Counted from the stretch's first letter, positions 29,246 through 37,261 are shown. The stretch: 64,000 nt of DNA from Erwinia endophytica (GCF_009295515.1 NZ_RQVV01000032.1:62001-126000), one strand, 5' to 3'. Numbers and translations are program-made. Notes: generated by a model not told the origin, from the letters alone.

Positions 29246-30149
29246 GCTTCTTCATTAACCAGGTAAAGGCATCTTCCAGATTGGTCGCCACTTTTACGCG
29301 CTCGTACTCATCCGAAATCACCTGTGAGAGCGTGGTCAACAACTGCTTTTCATCCTGCGCCGTAACATACAATGCATTACCGAAAATAACTGTCTGCTCA
29401 ACCACGGGGAAATGTTGTAACCGACTTTCTAACACGCTGAGTTCCCTACCGCGTATCCGTACCGTCGTCAGATGCTGCGCCTGAATGATGGACTCAATCG
29501 TCCCGTTAGCCAGTAGCTGACCGTTGGAAAGATAGGCCACTTTGTGGCAACGCTCCGCTTCATCCATATAGTGAGTACTCACCATAATAGAGATCCCTTC
29601 ATCTGACAGGCGATGAAGCGTTTGCCAGAATTCCCGGCGAGCCTTCGGGTCAACCCCAGCCGTAGGCTCATCCAGGAACAATAAGTCAGGCTGATGCAAC
29701 AAACAGGCAGCCAGCGCCATTCTCTGCTTCCATCCGCCAGAAAGCTCCCGGGCCAGTTGATGCTGACGTGAACTCAGTCCCAACCCGGCAAGAGTCTGCT
29801 CTACCCGATGCTGACGTTGTGCCAGGTTGTGAAGCCGGGCAATAAACAACAAATTTTCCCGGATGCTGAGATTGCCCCACATAGAAAAGTGCTGAGTCAT
29901 GTAGCCAATACGCTTTTTGATATTTTCCCGCTGGGTAAAAATATCCATTCCCAGACACTCTCCATGGCCAGAATCTGGGGTAATCAACCCACACATCATC
30001 CGAATCGAGGTGGTTTTGCCACTCCCATTTGGCCCCAGAAAACCATAAATCTCACCCTTCGCAACTTGTATGGAAAAATCTTTGACAACGTGATTATTGG
30101 CGAAATACTTATTGAGATTTTTTACATCAATGCAAAATTGCGTCATCAA
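29235..30149 (-). CDS. ABC exporter ATP-binding protein
   Basis: Cytoplasmic ATPase of 304 residues with Walker A GPNGSGKTTS, Q-loop GYMTQHFSMWGNLS, signature ELSGGWKQRMALA, Walker B LLFLDEPTAGVDP and the H-loop MVSTHYMDEAE. It has a single nucleotide-binding domain, unlike E. coli YbhF or RbbA, which carry two. It is overlapped on both sides (22 bp with the HlyD-like gene, 11 bp with the permease), so the trio is translated as a unit. It should dimerise and pair with the permease. Confidence 0.88.
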   Translation of the reverse strand: MMTQFCIDVKNLNKYFANNHVVKDFSIQVAKGEIYGFLGPNGSGKTTSIRMMCGLITPDSGHGECLGMDIFTQRENIKKRIGYMTQHFSMWGNLSIRENLLFIARLHNLAQRQHRVEQTLAGLGLSSRQHQLARELSGGWKQRMALAACLLHQPDLLFLDEPTAGVDPKARREFWQTLHRLSDEGISIMVSTHYMDEAERCHKVAYLSNGQLLANGTIESIIQAQHLTTVRIRGRELSVLESRLQHFPVVEQTVIFGNALYVTAQDEKQLLTTLSQVISDEYERVKVATNLEDAFTWLMKKHDD

Positions 30150-31131
30150 CGACCATCTCCACCTTCACTGGCTGACCAGGTTTTATCCGGCTGGCCTGTT
30201 CCTTAACAGGCAACGCTTCCGCCATAAACATTAATTTTTCACGGCGCCGGGTACTATAGATAACGGGAGGGGTATATTCCGCCTGAGGGCTGATATAGTT
30301 GATTGACCCCGGCACAAACGCTGGATAACCATCAAAATAAAGCCTGACTTTCATCCCTGTCTTTACCATACCCAGCCTTTTTTCCGGAATGAAAAAGCGG
30401 ATTTTCACATTGCCATTCGGTAGCAAACTGATAACAGGGCGCCCTGCCACCGGCCGTTCACCGGGGCGATAAATAATGTCATAAACTTGCGCAGCCTGAG
30501 GGGCCACAATCACCCGCTGCCTGAGATCCCACTCTGCTTTGTCCCGCTGTAACTTTGCGGCATGAGCCTGGGCCATCTGACGATGAATTTCCTCCTGGCG
30601 AGCGGGGAGTTGTTTAGCTTCAAGTTGATGAGTCAGTTCATCAACCTGTGCCCGTTTCTGGCGGTAGTCTTCCCTAACGTTCTCCCATTCCGCAGCGGAA
30701 ATGTTCCGGGAGTGATAGAGTTGCTGATACCGCTTCAGCTGGCTTTTCGCTATGCTGGCCGCCGACTGGGCTTGCTCCAACTGAGATCGGATCACATCCA
30801 GTTCAGCTGGACGCTCCCCTGATTGCATATTACGTAATAAAGCGAGTTCGGCCTGATAGCTTTTCTCAGCACGCTGCAGGGTATTTTCAACCGTGAAACT
30901 CTCCATTTTCACCAATTCCTGTCCTTCAACGACAAAGTCCCCTTTATTTACCAGGAGGCGTTCTACTTTTTCCGTTTCACTCGCCGAGAGGTAAACAAAA
31001 TCACCATAGGCGTACCCAGGGAATATAAGTAACCTATCATCATCACACCCCATTACATTAAGAAAAACTAATGGAATGATGCGTTTTTTTTTACTCCATA
31101 AAAAGCGAATTATTGCATTAAATATGTTCAC
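30127..31131 (-). CDS. HlyD-type periplasmic adaptor (membrane fusion protein), possible lipoprotein
   Basis: Adaptor protein of 334 residues that would link the ABC permease to an outer-membrane channel. It has a hydrophobic N-terminus, a lipoyl half-motif (VERLLVNKGDFVVEGQELVK), a long alpha-helical hairpin (about 85-200) and a beta-barrel part with YRPGERPVAGRPV. The N-terminal IPLVFLNVMGCDDD could be a lipobox with Cys29 and Asp at +2, which would keep it in the inner membrane; this is inference. The GTG start overlaps the stop of the 71-residue frame upstream (GTGA). It resembles E. coli YbhG/YhiI in layout. Confidence 0.82.
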   Translation of the reverse strand: MNIFNAIIRFLWSKKKRIIPLVFLNVMGCDDDRLLIFPGYAYGDFVYLSASETEKVERLLVNKGDFVVEGQELVKMESFTVENTLQRAEKSYQAELALLRNMQSGERPAELDVIRSQLEQAQSAASIAKSQLKRYQQLYHSRNISAAEWENVREDYRQKRAQVDELTHQLEAKQLPARQEEIHRQMAQAHAAKLQRDKAEWDLRQRVIVAPQAAQVYDIIYRPGERPVAGRPVISLLPNGNVKIRFFIPEKRLGMVKTGMKVRLYFDGYPAFVPGSINYISPQAEYTPPVIYSTRRREKLMFMAEALPVKEQASRIKPGQPVKVEMVVDDAILH

Positions 31132-31343
31132 TTTGCGTTATTTCCCAATATATCTACGATTATATAGTGGGTATGATGCATTTCCTTCAGCTTCGCAACT
31201 TCACACAATTTAAGCCTCGCAATAAAATTTAAATCATCATCTTTAATAAGGATAAAACACATTTTAACCACTGACCTTATACCATTTCGTGCCCTGTTTA
31301 TAAGACCAGGAAAACTCATCACCCAGTTCACGGAGTCTTCCAT
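31128..31343 (-). CDS. Small protein of unknown function upstream of the exporter
   Basis: A 71-residue frame (ATG at 31343) whose TGA overlaps the GTG of the HlyD-like gene, an arrangement that suggests translational coupling. A later ATG (codon 28, MCFILIKDDDLNF) is possible; the protein after it has a faint look of a receiver-domain start and HTHYIIVDI. I recognise no family. AT-rich, like the whole tract. It may be a real small gene or a remnant of a regulator. Confidence 0.35.
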   Translation of the reverse strand: MEDSVNWVMSFPGLINRARNGIRSVVKMCFILIKDDDLNFIARLKLCEVAKLKEMHHTHYIIVDILGNNAK

Positions 31344-31418
31344 TCAACAATTTCCCGTCTTTCTCATCATCCCCTCATCAAATAAGCAGGTAATATCATT
31401 TCTGCTAACGACATTTTT

Positions 31419-31871
31419 TTACCGGGTAAAAATTCCGTTCATCTCCTGATAAATCAGGATCAGTTCTTTCGCCTCACATGAAAAAACGCCAGGAATAGAC
31501 AATGCACCAGAAAAATATTTAACATCTGGATATCGCCGTATAACACTAAAAATACCGTTCCACAAAGTATCCGATGCCGCTATCTTCAACTGTCGGTGGC
31601 CCATGTTGCCTTGCATGTTCTTGATGCTAATCGGCATCTCGCAGACCTGCGGAAACATGACCTTCAAAACGTAATGAGCAAAAAATTTTATATTCTTTCT
31701 TACCCTGGAAACCATGTTGATTAAAACCAGTCCATCAATCACTATGGGATGACTGGAAACAACAATTTCCAGTATCTTATTAGGGATATAATCAAAATCC
31801 CCCCAATGTATATCGCTGCGGTTTTGCAATACATTGAAAGATAATAACTCCAGGTCGTAAATAATCATCAC
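31419..31871 (-). pseudogene. Internally deleted PlsC-GNAT bifunctional acyltransferase (OlsF-type remnant)
   Basis: The 150-residue frame joins two distant parts of a large acyltransferase. The first part, SSHPIVIDGLVLINMVSRVR then NIKFFAHYVLKVM and MPISIKNMQGN, matches the start of a lysophospholipid acyltransferase domain, with the HX4D motif in HPIVID. The second, SDTLWNGIFSVIRRYPDVKY then FSGALSIPGVF, matches the extreme end of an Acetyltransf_5/OlsB-like domain. The intervening several hundred residues, with the PlsC FPEG-like and GNAT core motifs, are missing. In intact relatives these domains together run to over 500 residues. The join stays in frame, so a short product could still be made, but acyltransferase activity is unlikely. 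Confidence 0.6.
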
Positions 31872-32384
31872 ACAGTAAATTGAACAGGATAGATTCGTTA
31901 ATTTTATTTAACATTTGACTGAGATAATTTGATTTGGCTCAATAAATCAATGTGTTTTAGAGGACTGAGTGATTTATTTAATATGAATCATCTAAACTCT
32001 TATGGAATCATAAAACCCAAAAACACCATAAGAACACCTGTTCCATCTTGTTATTAACCAGATATGGACAGAATAATTCCAATCACTAAAAGACGGCAAG
32101 TAAATATATCACCGAGAGATTAAGGTTATGATCAATGGGCGAGCCCATATCAGGCAATATGTCTGTAACTTGAAGTATGAAGGAAATATATTTTAATTCA
32201 CCTCTAATTTTTTCTATAAGAAATAGAATTTAAAACAGTGCCATTTTCTGAAATTAACAGTAGTGCTCCTGGTCACTTCAGTGAAAAATTTGCCATGTTG
32301 GGTGGAAAGTACAGTGATTTGTGGCTAAATACTGCCTTATACCGCTATAATCCTTTTATCTTTCTTTGAAAACGGGTACGTATA
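31872..32384. other. AT-rich spacer upstream of yicC
   Basis: A 513-bp AT-rich stretch with no recognisable gene beyond a possible 22-codon frame at 32128-32196 (MINGRAHIRQYVC ...). That frame contains the perfect palindrome ATGGGC-GA-GCCCAT at 32134-32147. A TATAAT at 32346-32351 is a good -10 for yicC, without a clear -35 at 17 bp. The composition continues from the acyltransferase remnant, so the right end of the acquired tract probably lies here. Confidence 0.5.
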
Positions 32385-33248
32385 ATGATCCGCAGTATGA
32401 CCGCCTACGCCCGGCGTGAAACCAAAAGCGAATGGGGCTGTGCCGCCTGGGAGCTTCGTTCCGTCAACCAACGCTATTTAGAAACTTATATCCGCCTGCC
32501 CGAGCAATTCCGTGGTCTGGAGCCGGTTATCCGCGAACGTATTCGTAATCGTCTGACGCGCGGCAAAATTGAGTGCAACCTGCGCTTTGATGCCGATCCC
32601 CGTGCGCAGAGTGCACTGGTACTGAATGAAAAGCTGGCAATCCAGCTGGTTCAGGCGGCAAACTGGGTGAAGATGCAGAGCGATGAAGGTGAAATTAATC
32701 CGGTCGATATCCTGCGCTGGCCGGGCGTGATGTCTGCAGAAGAGCAAGATCTGGATGCCATTTCCGCCGAGTTGCTGAAGTCGCTGGATAGCGCGCTTGA
32801 CGACTTTATCGCCTCACGGGAGACCGAAGGTGCGGCGCTGAAGTCCCTGATTGAGCAGCGTTTGCAAGGCGTCAGCGCCGAAATCACCAAAGTACGAGCG
32901 CAAATGCCGGACGTACTGAAATGGCAACGTGAACGATTGGTCACCAAACTGGAAGAAGCGCAAGTGCAGTTGGACGGCAACCGCGTTGAACAGGAACTGA
33001 TCATGCTGGCACAGCGCGTGGACGTGGCGGAAGAGCTGGACCGTTTGGAAGCACACGTCAAAGAGACTTATAACATCCTGAAGAAGAAAGAGGCCGTAGG
33101 CCGTCGTCTCGACTTTATGATGCAGGAGTTCAACCGCGAGTCGAACACTCTGGCCTCAAAATCTATCAATGCAGACATCACCACCTCCGCAATTGAGCTG
33201 AAGGTGCTAATTGAGCAGATGCGCGAACAGATTCAGAACATAGAGTAA
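32385..33248 (+). CDS. yicC: YicC family endoribonuclease
   Basis: Conserved 287-residue protein (E. coli 287). It starts MIRSMTAYARRETKSEWGCA; a central DILRWPGVM and the C-terminal DUF1732 block GRRLDFMMQEFNRESNTLAS are present. The family has been reported as an endoribonuclease affecting sRNA turnover; the acidic C-terminal residues are present. The gene ends at a strong terminator at 33288, immediately followed by the island integrase. Confidence 0.94.
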   Translation: MIRSMTAYARRETKSEWGCAAWELRSVNQRYLETYIRLPEQFRGLEPVIRERIRNRLTRGKIECNLRFDADPRAQSALVLNEKLAIQLVQAANWVKMQSDEGEINPVDILRWPGVMSAEEQDLDAISAELLKSLDSALDDFIASRETEGAALKSLIEQRLQGVSAEITKVRAQMPDVLKWQRERLVTKLEEAQVQLDGNRVEQELIMLAQRVDVAEELDRLEAHVKETYNILKKKEAVGRRLDFMMQEFNRESNTLASKSINADITTSAIELKVLIEQMREQIQNIE

Positions 33249-33287
33249 CGTTGCATATCGTCGCACCCAATAGCACAAACCAATACA

Positions 33288-33310
33288 GCCCGCGCATTGC
33301 GGGCTTTTTT
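33288..33310 (+). terminator. yicC terminator, adjacent to the island left end
   Basis: GCCCGC-GCATT-GCGGGC followed by T6. A related flank-plus-hairpin recurs at about 44181-44228, with upstream CACCCAnTAnCAnAAACC in both copies. This suggests it lies in or beside the duplicated attachment region. Confidence 0.88.
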
Positions 33311-33354
33311 ATTGGTATACTGTCGCATATGATTGCATTACATCGCACAAATAC

Positions 33355-33407
33355 GTTGTACCCAAGGTTGTACCCAATACCATTTTTACAGATCACTCTG
33401 GGTACAA
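33355..33407. repeat. Integrase arm-type repeats, left end of island
   Basis: A tandem pair GTTGTACCCAAG/GTTGTACCCAAT occupies 33355-33378, and an inverted TGGGTACAA lies at 33399-33407, just before the integrase start. The same words occur before the degenerate integrase at 44290-44330 and once more at 44064-44086. They are the expected form of integrase arm-binding sites in P4-type islands; the assignment is by position and recurrence. Confidence 0.65.
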
Positions 33408-33434
33408 AGTTCTATTCAATGTTTAGGTGACTCT

Positions 33435-34694
33435 ATGGCAAAACTGACAGACGTACAGATAAAGGCATGGATTAAGGCCGGAGAACGGTTTGAGGGGCGC
33501 TCAGACGGTCATGGGCTTTATCTGCGTTACCGGGCAGGGGATAAAGTCCCTGTGTGGCGCTTCCGGTATCAGTACGCTGGAAAGTCGCGGGTTATGCTGA
33601 TTGGCTCTTATGGCGAAATGTCATTAGCCAAAGCAAGAGAGACAGCGAAAGAGCTTTCCGCTCGTGTTGCCTTGGGCTTTGACGTGGCCGGAGAGAAGCA
33701 GGAACGTAAAGCAGACGCACTGGAGAAGATGGAGCAGGAAAAAAATGCTCTTCGTGTGGCTGAATTAGCGACCGAGTATTTCGAACGCCAGATTATGGGG
33801 CGATGGAAACACCCGGATATTCTGCGCCGCCGCATCGACAAGGACATAAACCCCAACATAGGCCACCTCAAGGTAGAGGACGTCCGTCCCCGACACATCG
33901 ACGATATGCTGCAAAAGATCGTCGCTCGTGGTGCGCCAACCATTGCAAATGACGTACTGCGCTGGACTCGCCGTATCTTTGACTACGGTATCAAACGACA
34001 TATGCTGGAGATTAACCCCACCGGTGCTTTTGAAGTTGCCGATGCTGGCGGGCAGGAGAAAAGCAGGGAGCGCTGGTTAACCCGCGAGGAACTTATCCAG
34101 TTTTTCCAGGCTATGCGCATGGCTAAAGGGTTCAGCCGTGAGAACGAACTCACAATGAAGCTGATACTCTGCCTGTGTTGCCGTAAAATGGAGCTGTGCG
34201 GCGCTCCATGGGCTGAATTCGACTTAGACGGGGCACTATGGCACCTACCCGCTGAACGCGCTAAGAACGGCGATGCTATCGATATTCCGCTACCACCACC
34301 AGCGGTTGAATGGCTCAGAGAATTACACAGCTTTTCCGGCAACAGTAAATGGGTACTCCCTGCCCGGAAAATGCAGCACCGTATGATCCCCCATATCCAG
34401 GAAAGTACCCTGCCGGTAGCTCTGGCAAAAGTACGCCGTGAAATGCCAGGCGTACCCAACTTCACTATTCATGACTTCCGACGCACTGGTCGCACCCATT
34501 TAGCGGCGTTGGGGGTGGATCCCATTGTTGCCGAGCGCTGCCTGAATCACCGTATCAAGGGCGTGGAAGGTATCTATAACCGCCACCAGTATTTTGATGA
34601 ACGCCGGGCAGCGTTGATGTTGTGGGCTGAACTGCTGGTAGCGCTGGAACATGGAGAAGATTACAACGTGGTATCGATAGCAAACAGGAAGTAA
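33435..34694 (+). CDS. P4-type tyrosine recombinase (island integrase)
   Basis: Site-specific recombinase of 419 residues. The start MAKLTDVQIKAWIKAGERFE (ATG 33435) is the usual one; the frame is open 102 bp upstream through the arm repeats. The DUF4102 N-terminal arm-binding domain has GLYLRYRAGDK and GSYGEMSLAKARETA. The catalytic domain shows Arg in CLCCRKMELCGAPW, His-x-x-Arg in IHDFRRTGRTHLAALG, the second His in CLNHRIKGVEGIYNRHQY and the Tyr nucleophile in that block. Insertion is beside the yicC terminator rather than at a tRNA. The gene looks intact. Confidence 0.93.
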   Translation: MAKLTDVQIKAWIKAGERFEGRSDGHGLYLRYRAGDKVPVWRFRYQYAGKSRVMLIGSYGEMSLAKARETAKELSARVALGFDVAGEKQERKADALEKMEQEKNALRVAELATEYFERQIMGRWKHPDILRRRIDKDINPNIGHLKVEDVRPRHIDDMLQKIVARGAPTIANDVLRWTRRIFDYGIKRHMLEINPTGAFEVADAGGQEKSRERWLTREELIQFFQAMRMAKGFSRENELTMKLILCLCCRKMELCGAPWAEFDLDGALWHLPAERAKNGDAIDIPLPPPAVEWLRELHSFSGNSKWVLPARKMQHRMIPHIQESTLPVALAKVRREMPGVPNFTIHDFRRTGRTHLAALGVDPIVAERCLNHRIKGVEGIYNRHQYFDERRAALMLWAELLVALEHGEDYNVVSIANRK

Positions 34695-34729
34695 AATCCA
34701 CTCGCGTGTATACGTGAGCTTTATTTTAC

Positions 34730-34830
34730 CTGTTTCAGTTGTTTCACTGTTTCAGTAACTAATTTCATATAAAAATCAGAAAATTAACTGAAACAACTAC
34801 TGAAACAACTTTTTAAGAGGTTGTTTCACC
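34730..34830. repeat. TGTTTCAGTTG / ACTGAAACAACT repeat cluster (possible replication or regulatory iterons)
   Basis: CTGTTTCAGTTG, TTGTTTCACTG and CTGTTTCAGT are packed at 34730-34756. Two exact tandem copies of ACTGAAACAACT sit at 34787-34810, and GGTTGTTTCACC at 34819-34830. The two groups are inverted relative to one another. Related words (GTGAAACAGC, GCGTTTCAGC, GCGAAACAACTGAAACAGCG) recur at 43723-43826, beyond the primase gene. P4 replication uses two separated iteron sets (ori and crr), so an analogous role is a reasonable inference. Confidence 0.55.
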
Positions 34831-34915
34831 CTCTGCCCGTAAATTAATTTGCAAATATCAGCGTAATCAATTTATTTTATTGTTAAATAATGTTTATTTT
34901 ACGGAGGGGTTGCAA

Positions 34916-35002
34916 ATGCACGACATTAAACACTTGTCAGAAACAGAATTGATAGGCCAGTTTAATAAGCGTGGATACTTAGAGGGTTGCTATGGTGAAT
35001 AG
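34916..35002 (+). CDS. Mini-ORF A, 28 residues, unknown function
   Basis: MHDIKHLSETELIGQFNKRG then YLEGCYGE. A strong GGAGGGG lies 6 bp upstream of the ATG. Its end overlaps the start of mini-ORF B by 11 bp, so the two would be translationally coupled. Acidic, no membrane segment. No family recognised. Location just inside the island, beside the integrase, is where satellites often carry small host- or helper-directed genes. Confidence 0.5.
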   Translation: MHDIKHLSETELIGQFNKRGYLEGCYGE

Positions 35003-35102
35003 CGTAATTCAGAGGTTAAAAAGGGCCATAAGCCCTTTCATTGCGTTTACGTACGCCACAGCAGCAACGTGGCTGTCAATAATCAAGAAGTTGATCGCTT
35101 AG
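34992..35102 (+). CDS. Mini-ORF B, 36 residues, predicted small membrane/amphipathic peptide
   Basis: Begins MVNSVIQRLKRAISPFIAFT and continues YATAATWLSIIKKLIA. A basic N-terminus is followed by a hydrophobic helix of about 20 residues ending in Lys-Lys, the outline of small membrane toxins or regulators. It starts inside mini-ORF A. Its last 20 bp overlap, antisense, the end of the truncated ImmA/IrrE-type gene. Too short for a family call. Confidence 0.45.
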   Translation: MVNSVIQRLKRAISPFIAFTYATAATWLSIIKKLIA

Positions 35103-35643
35103 GAGGGCGCCGAAACTCGACTAAGGTTCCATTTTGCTGATCATTATTATGCTCTTCGCGACGCTCAGACAGCATCGATTTTAAACGAACCAAATGCACC
35201 ACCGCAGCTTTTTTGCTGGTAAGATACCCTTCGGGTAAACCGACTAACATTTCAACATCGATAGCGGACAGCCCCGCAAAATTCGATAAACCATCAACTG
35301 CAATGATCCCGGAAGATGCGAGAAGTTCGACAGTACGTTTAAGCAAGCGCGGCTTTTCCGGTTCTCGATAATCATCACCTGGTTCAGATTTAACCCCCCA
35401 GCGAGCCGAACGGCGTTTATAGAGATTCTGTTTCTCTTCATCTGAAATGATATTTAAGGCATGCAGACGCATTATGCTGGCCGCAACTGATATACCATAG
35501 CGTTGTTTAGTCAGAAGAAGGCTATCGAGGGTAACGGGTGTTTTCACTTCCTGGGGTCTGAAGGCCAATGGAACGAAAACGTACGTTAGTGAAGTAAATG
35601 TATGATATGTAATAACATAATAGATACAGATAAAAGCCCGCAA
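35083..35643 (-). pseudogene. 3' remnant of an ImmA/IrrE-type metallopeptidase/XRE regulator gene
   Basis: The readable part, from about 35570 down, includes PVTLDSLLLTKQRYGISVAA, SIMRLHALNIISDEEKQNLY, RRSARWGVKSEPGDDYREPE and KPRLLKRTVELLASSGI. This is the C-terminal domain of DUF955 (ImmA/IrrE) proteins, which sense stress or phage and cleave a repressor, or act as antitoxins. The HEXXH zinc-site half and any helix-turn-helix are missing. The first ~20 codons of the open frame are AT-rich and do not fit the family. An IS1111-group element begins about 90 bp further upstream, so truncation by insertion or deletion is likely. Confidence 0.65.
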
Positions 35644-35729
35644 AACGGCGTATTTTTAATCGAAAAATAGTATTTATCGGACACTATTGCCTACAAATCG
35701 ATTTTTCAGACAGATGTTTATCTCTTACC

Positions 35730-36900
35730 GAATGGAAGGGTCTTCCCCTGATCATGCGCCTGATTAACTCTTGTGCAATCATGGGGTAAACACAGCCCCG
35801 GAGGGATTCGTTATGACCATCACTACTGTCGATATCGATCTTGCTAAAAATGTGTTCGCTGTTCACTGCGTTGACCAGAATGGAAAAACTGTTCTGGTAA
35901 AACCCAGGGTATCGCGTGCAGCACTACCCGAGCTGATTGCTGGCTTGCCACCCTGTGTTATCGGGATGGAGACATGTTCGGGCGCTCATTACTGGGCAAG
36001 AATGTTTCGGCAATATGGCCATGAGCCGCGTCTGATGGCAGCAAAGTTCGTATCCCCTTACCGCATGGCAGGTAAATCAGGGAAAAATGATGCCGCTGAT
36101 GCTCAGGCCATCTGCGAAGCAGTTCGTCGCCCGCATATGCGATTCGTGCCAGTAAAAGATGAAGGCCAGCAGGCGATGCAGTGCCTGCACCGCACTCGTC
36201 AGGGATTTATCGAAGAGAAAACAACAACGTATAATCGCCTGCGAGGGTTGATATCTGAATTCGGCGTCATCGCGCCACAAAGTACTGACGGCCTGCGCCA
36301 CATGGTTTCAGCGCAAAAGGATTCTTTACCGCTTCAGGTTCAGCAATGTGTTGATGATTTGCTGGAACACGTTGATCACATTGAAGCTAAGATTGCTGAA
36401 TATGACCGAATTTTGTCCCGCATGGCCAAAACAGATCACCGCAGTCAGCGGTTGATGGAGCTGAAAGGAGTTGGCCCCACAACGGCCTGTGCGCTGGTCG
36501 CCAGTATCGGTAATGCACATGATTTTAAGAATGGACGTCAACTGGCTGCCTGGCTGGGACTGACGCCATCACAATACAGCAGCGGTGGAAAGTCGAAACT
36601 CGGCAGGATCACAAAAGCCGGTGATTCGTATCTGCGAACGCTTCTGGTACAGGGAGCCCGTTCAGCACTGATTGGTGCAGAGAAAAAGAGCGACTCATTC
36701 AGTCGCTGGGCCTGCTCGCTGGTCGAGCGAAGAGGATACTGGCGTGCGGTTGTGGCTATCGCCGCCAAAAATGCAAGACTGTGCTGGGCATCGCTACACT
36801 ATGGTGATGATTTCAGCCTGTACTCAGCTGACTGAAGCACAAATCTGTATAACCATATGACCTGCAACTCGTTGATGATAAAGGGTTAGACCCCGTGAGG
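35730..36900 (+). mobile_element. IS110-family element, IS1111 group (approximate ends)
   Basis: The transposase gene is flanked by subterminal inverted repeats: AGGGTCTTCCCCTGATCAT at 35737-35755, and on the other strand GGGGTCTAACCCTTTATCAT (36894-36875). The two share GGTCT--CCC--T--TCAT. Subterminal inverted repeats are typical of the IS1111 group and absent from the IS110 group proper. Exact ends were not resolvable because these elements make no target duplication. The non-coding flanks should include the guide (seek/bridge) RNA; none was folded here. Confidence 0.7.
35813..36835 (+). CDS. IS110/IS1111-group transposase
   Basis: DEDD transposase of 340 residues from ATG 35813 (MTITTVDIDLAKNVFAVHCV), preceded by CCGGAGG. 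Catalytic acids appear in VDIDLAKNVF, GMETCSGAHYWAR and GKNDAADAQAICEA. The C-terminal Transposase_20 domain has LKGVGPTTACALVASIG, AAWLGLTPSQYSSGGK and the conserved Ser. Closest group by motifs: IS1328/IS1111-like. It appears intact. An open extension to 35771 upstream is not supported by a ribosome site. Confidence 0.9.
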   Translation: MTITTVDIDLAKNVFAVHCVDQNGKTVLVKPRVSRAALPELIAGLPPCVIGMETCSGAHYWARMFRQYGHEPRLMAAKFVSPYRMAGKSGKNDAADAQAICEAVRRPHMRFVPVKDEGQQAMQCLHRTRQGFIEEKTTTYNRLRGLISEFGVIAPQSTDGLRHMVSAQKDSLPLQVQQCVDDLLEHVDHIEAKIAEYDRILSRMAKTDHRSQRLMELKGVGPTTACALVASIGNAHDFKNGRQLAAWLGLTPSQYSSGGKSKLGRITKAGDSYLRTLLVQGARSALIGAEKKSDSFSRWACSLVERRGYWRAVVAIAAKNARLCWASLHYGDDFSLYSAD

Positions 36901-37231
36901 ATTATCTGCAAAACGTACAGGATATACGTATCCGCTTAGCGAACAAGAATCTCACGAGCGTCTTTCATCAGGGTCCGAATCGATGACGATTCATCATGGC
37001 CGTTTATAGTACCGCAGTCTCTCCCCTTTATTTTTACTGATGAGCTGACAGAAACCATAAAAACCGACGTTGACACGCCGGGGAAGCCCTTATAGTACGT
37101 TTTCGTACGGTTGGACCTCAAACCCCTATTCCGGTAACTATCAACTTGAGTCCACCCCGGAAAGACACGACAAATCGCCAGTGGCGGTAGCCATTGGTAA
37201 GCAGGATGTGCGAGAGATGTATCAAGAGTTC

Positions 37232-37261
37232 TTGAAGTGGTGCCATAACTGCGGCTACACT
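37232..37261 (+). promoter_or_regulatory. RNAI promoter of the ColE1-like origin
   Basis: TTGAAG (37232-37237) and TACACT (37256-37261), spacer 18 bp. Both hexamers and spacing are the same as in the pMB1 RNAI promoter. Confidence 0.8.

Noticed and set aside
33333-33434. N-terminal extension of the integrase
   Set aside because: It would be encoded by the arm repeats; the family starts at MAKLTDVQIKAW.
33250-33434. tRNA attachment site for the island
   Set aside because: No cloverleaf or tRNA 3' end is recognisable; the integrase instead adjoins the yicC terminator.
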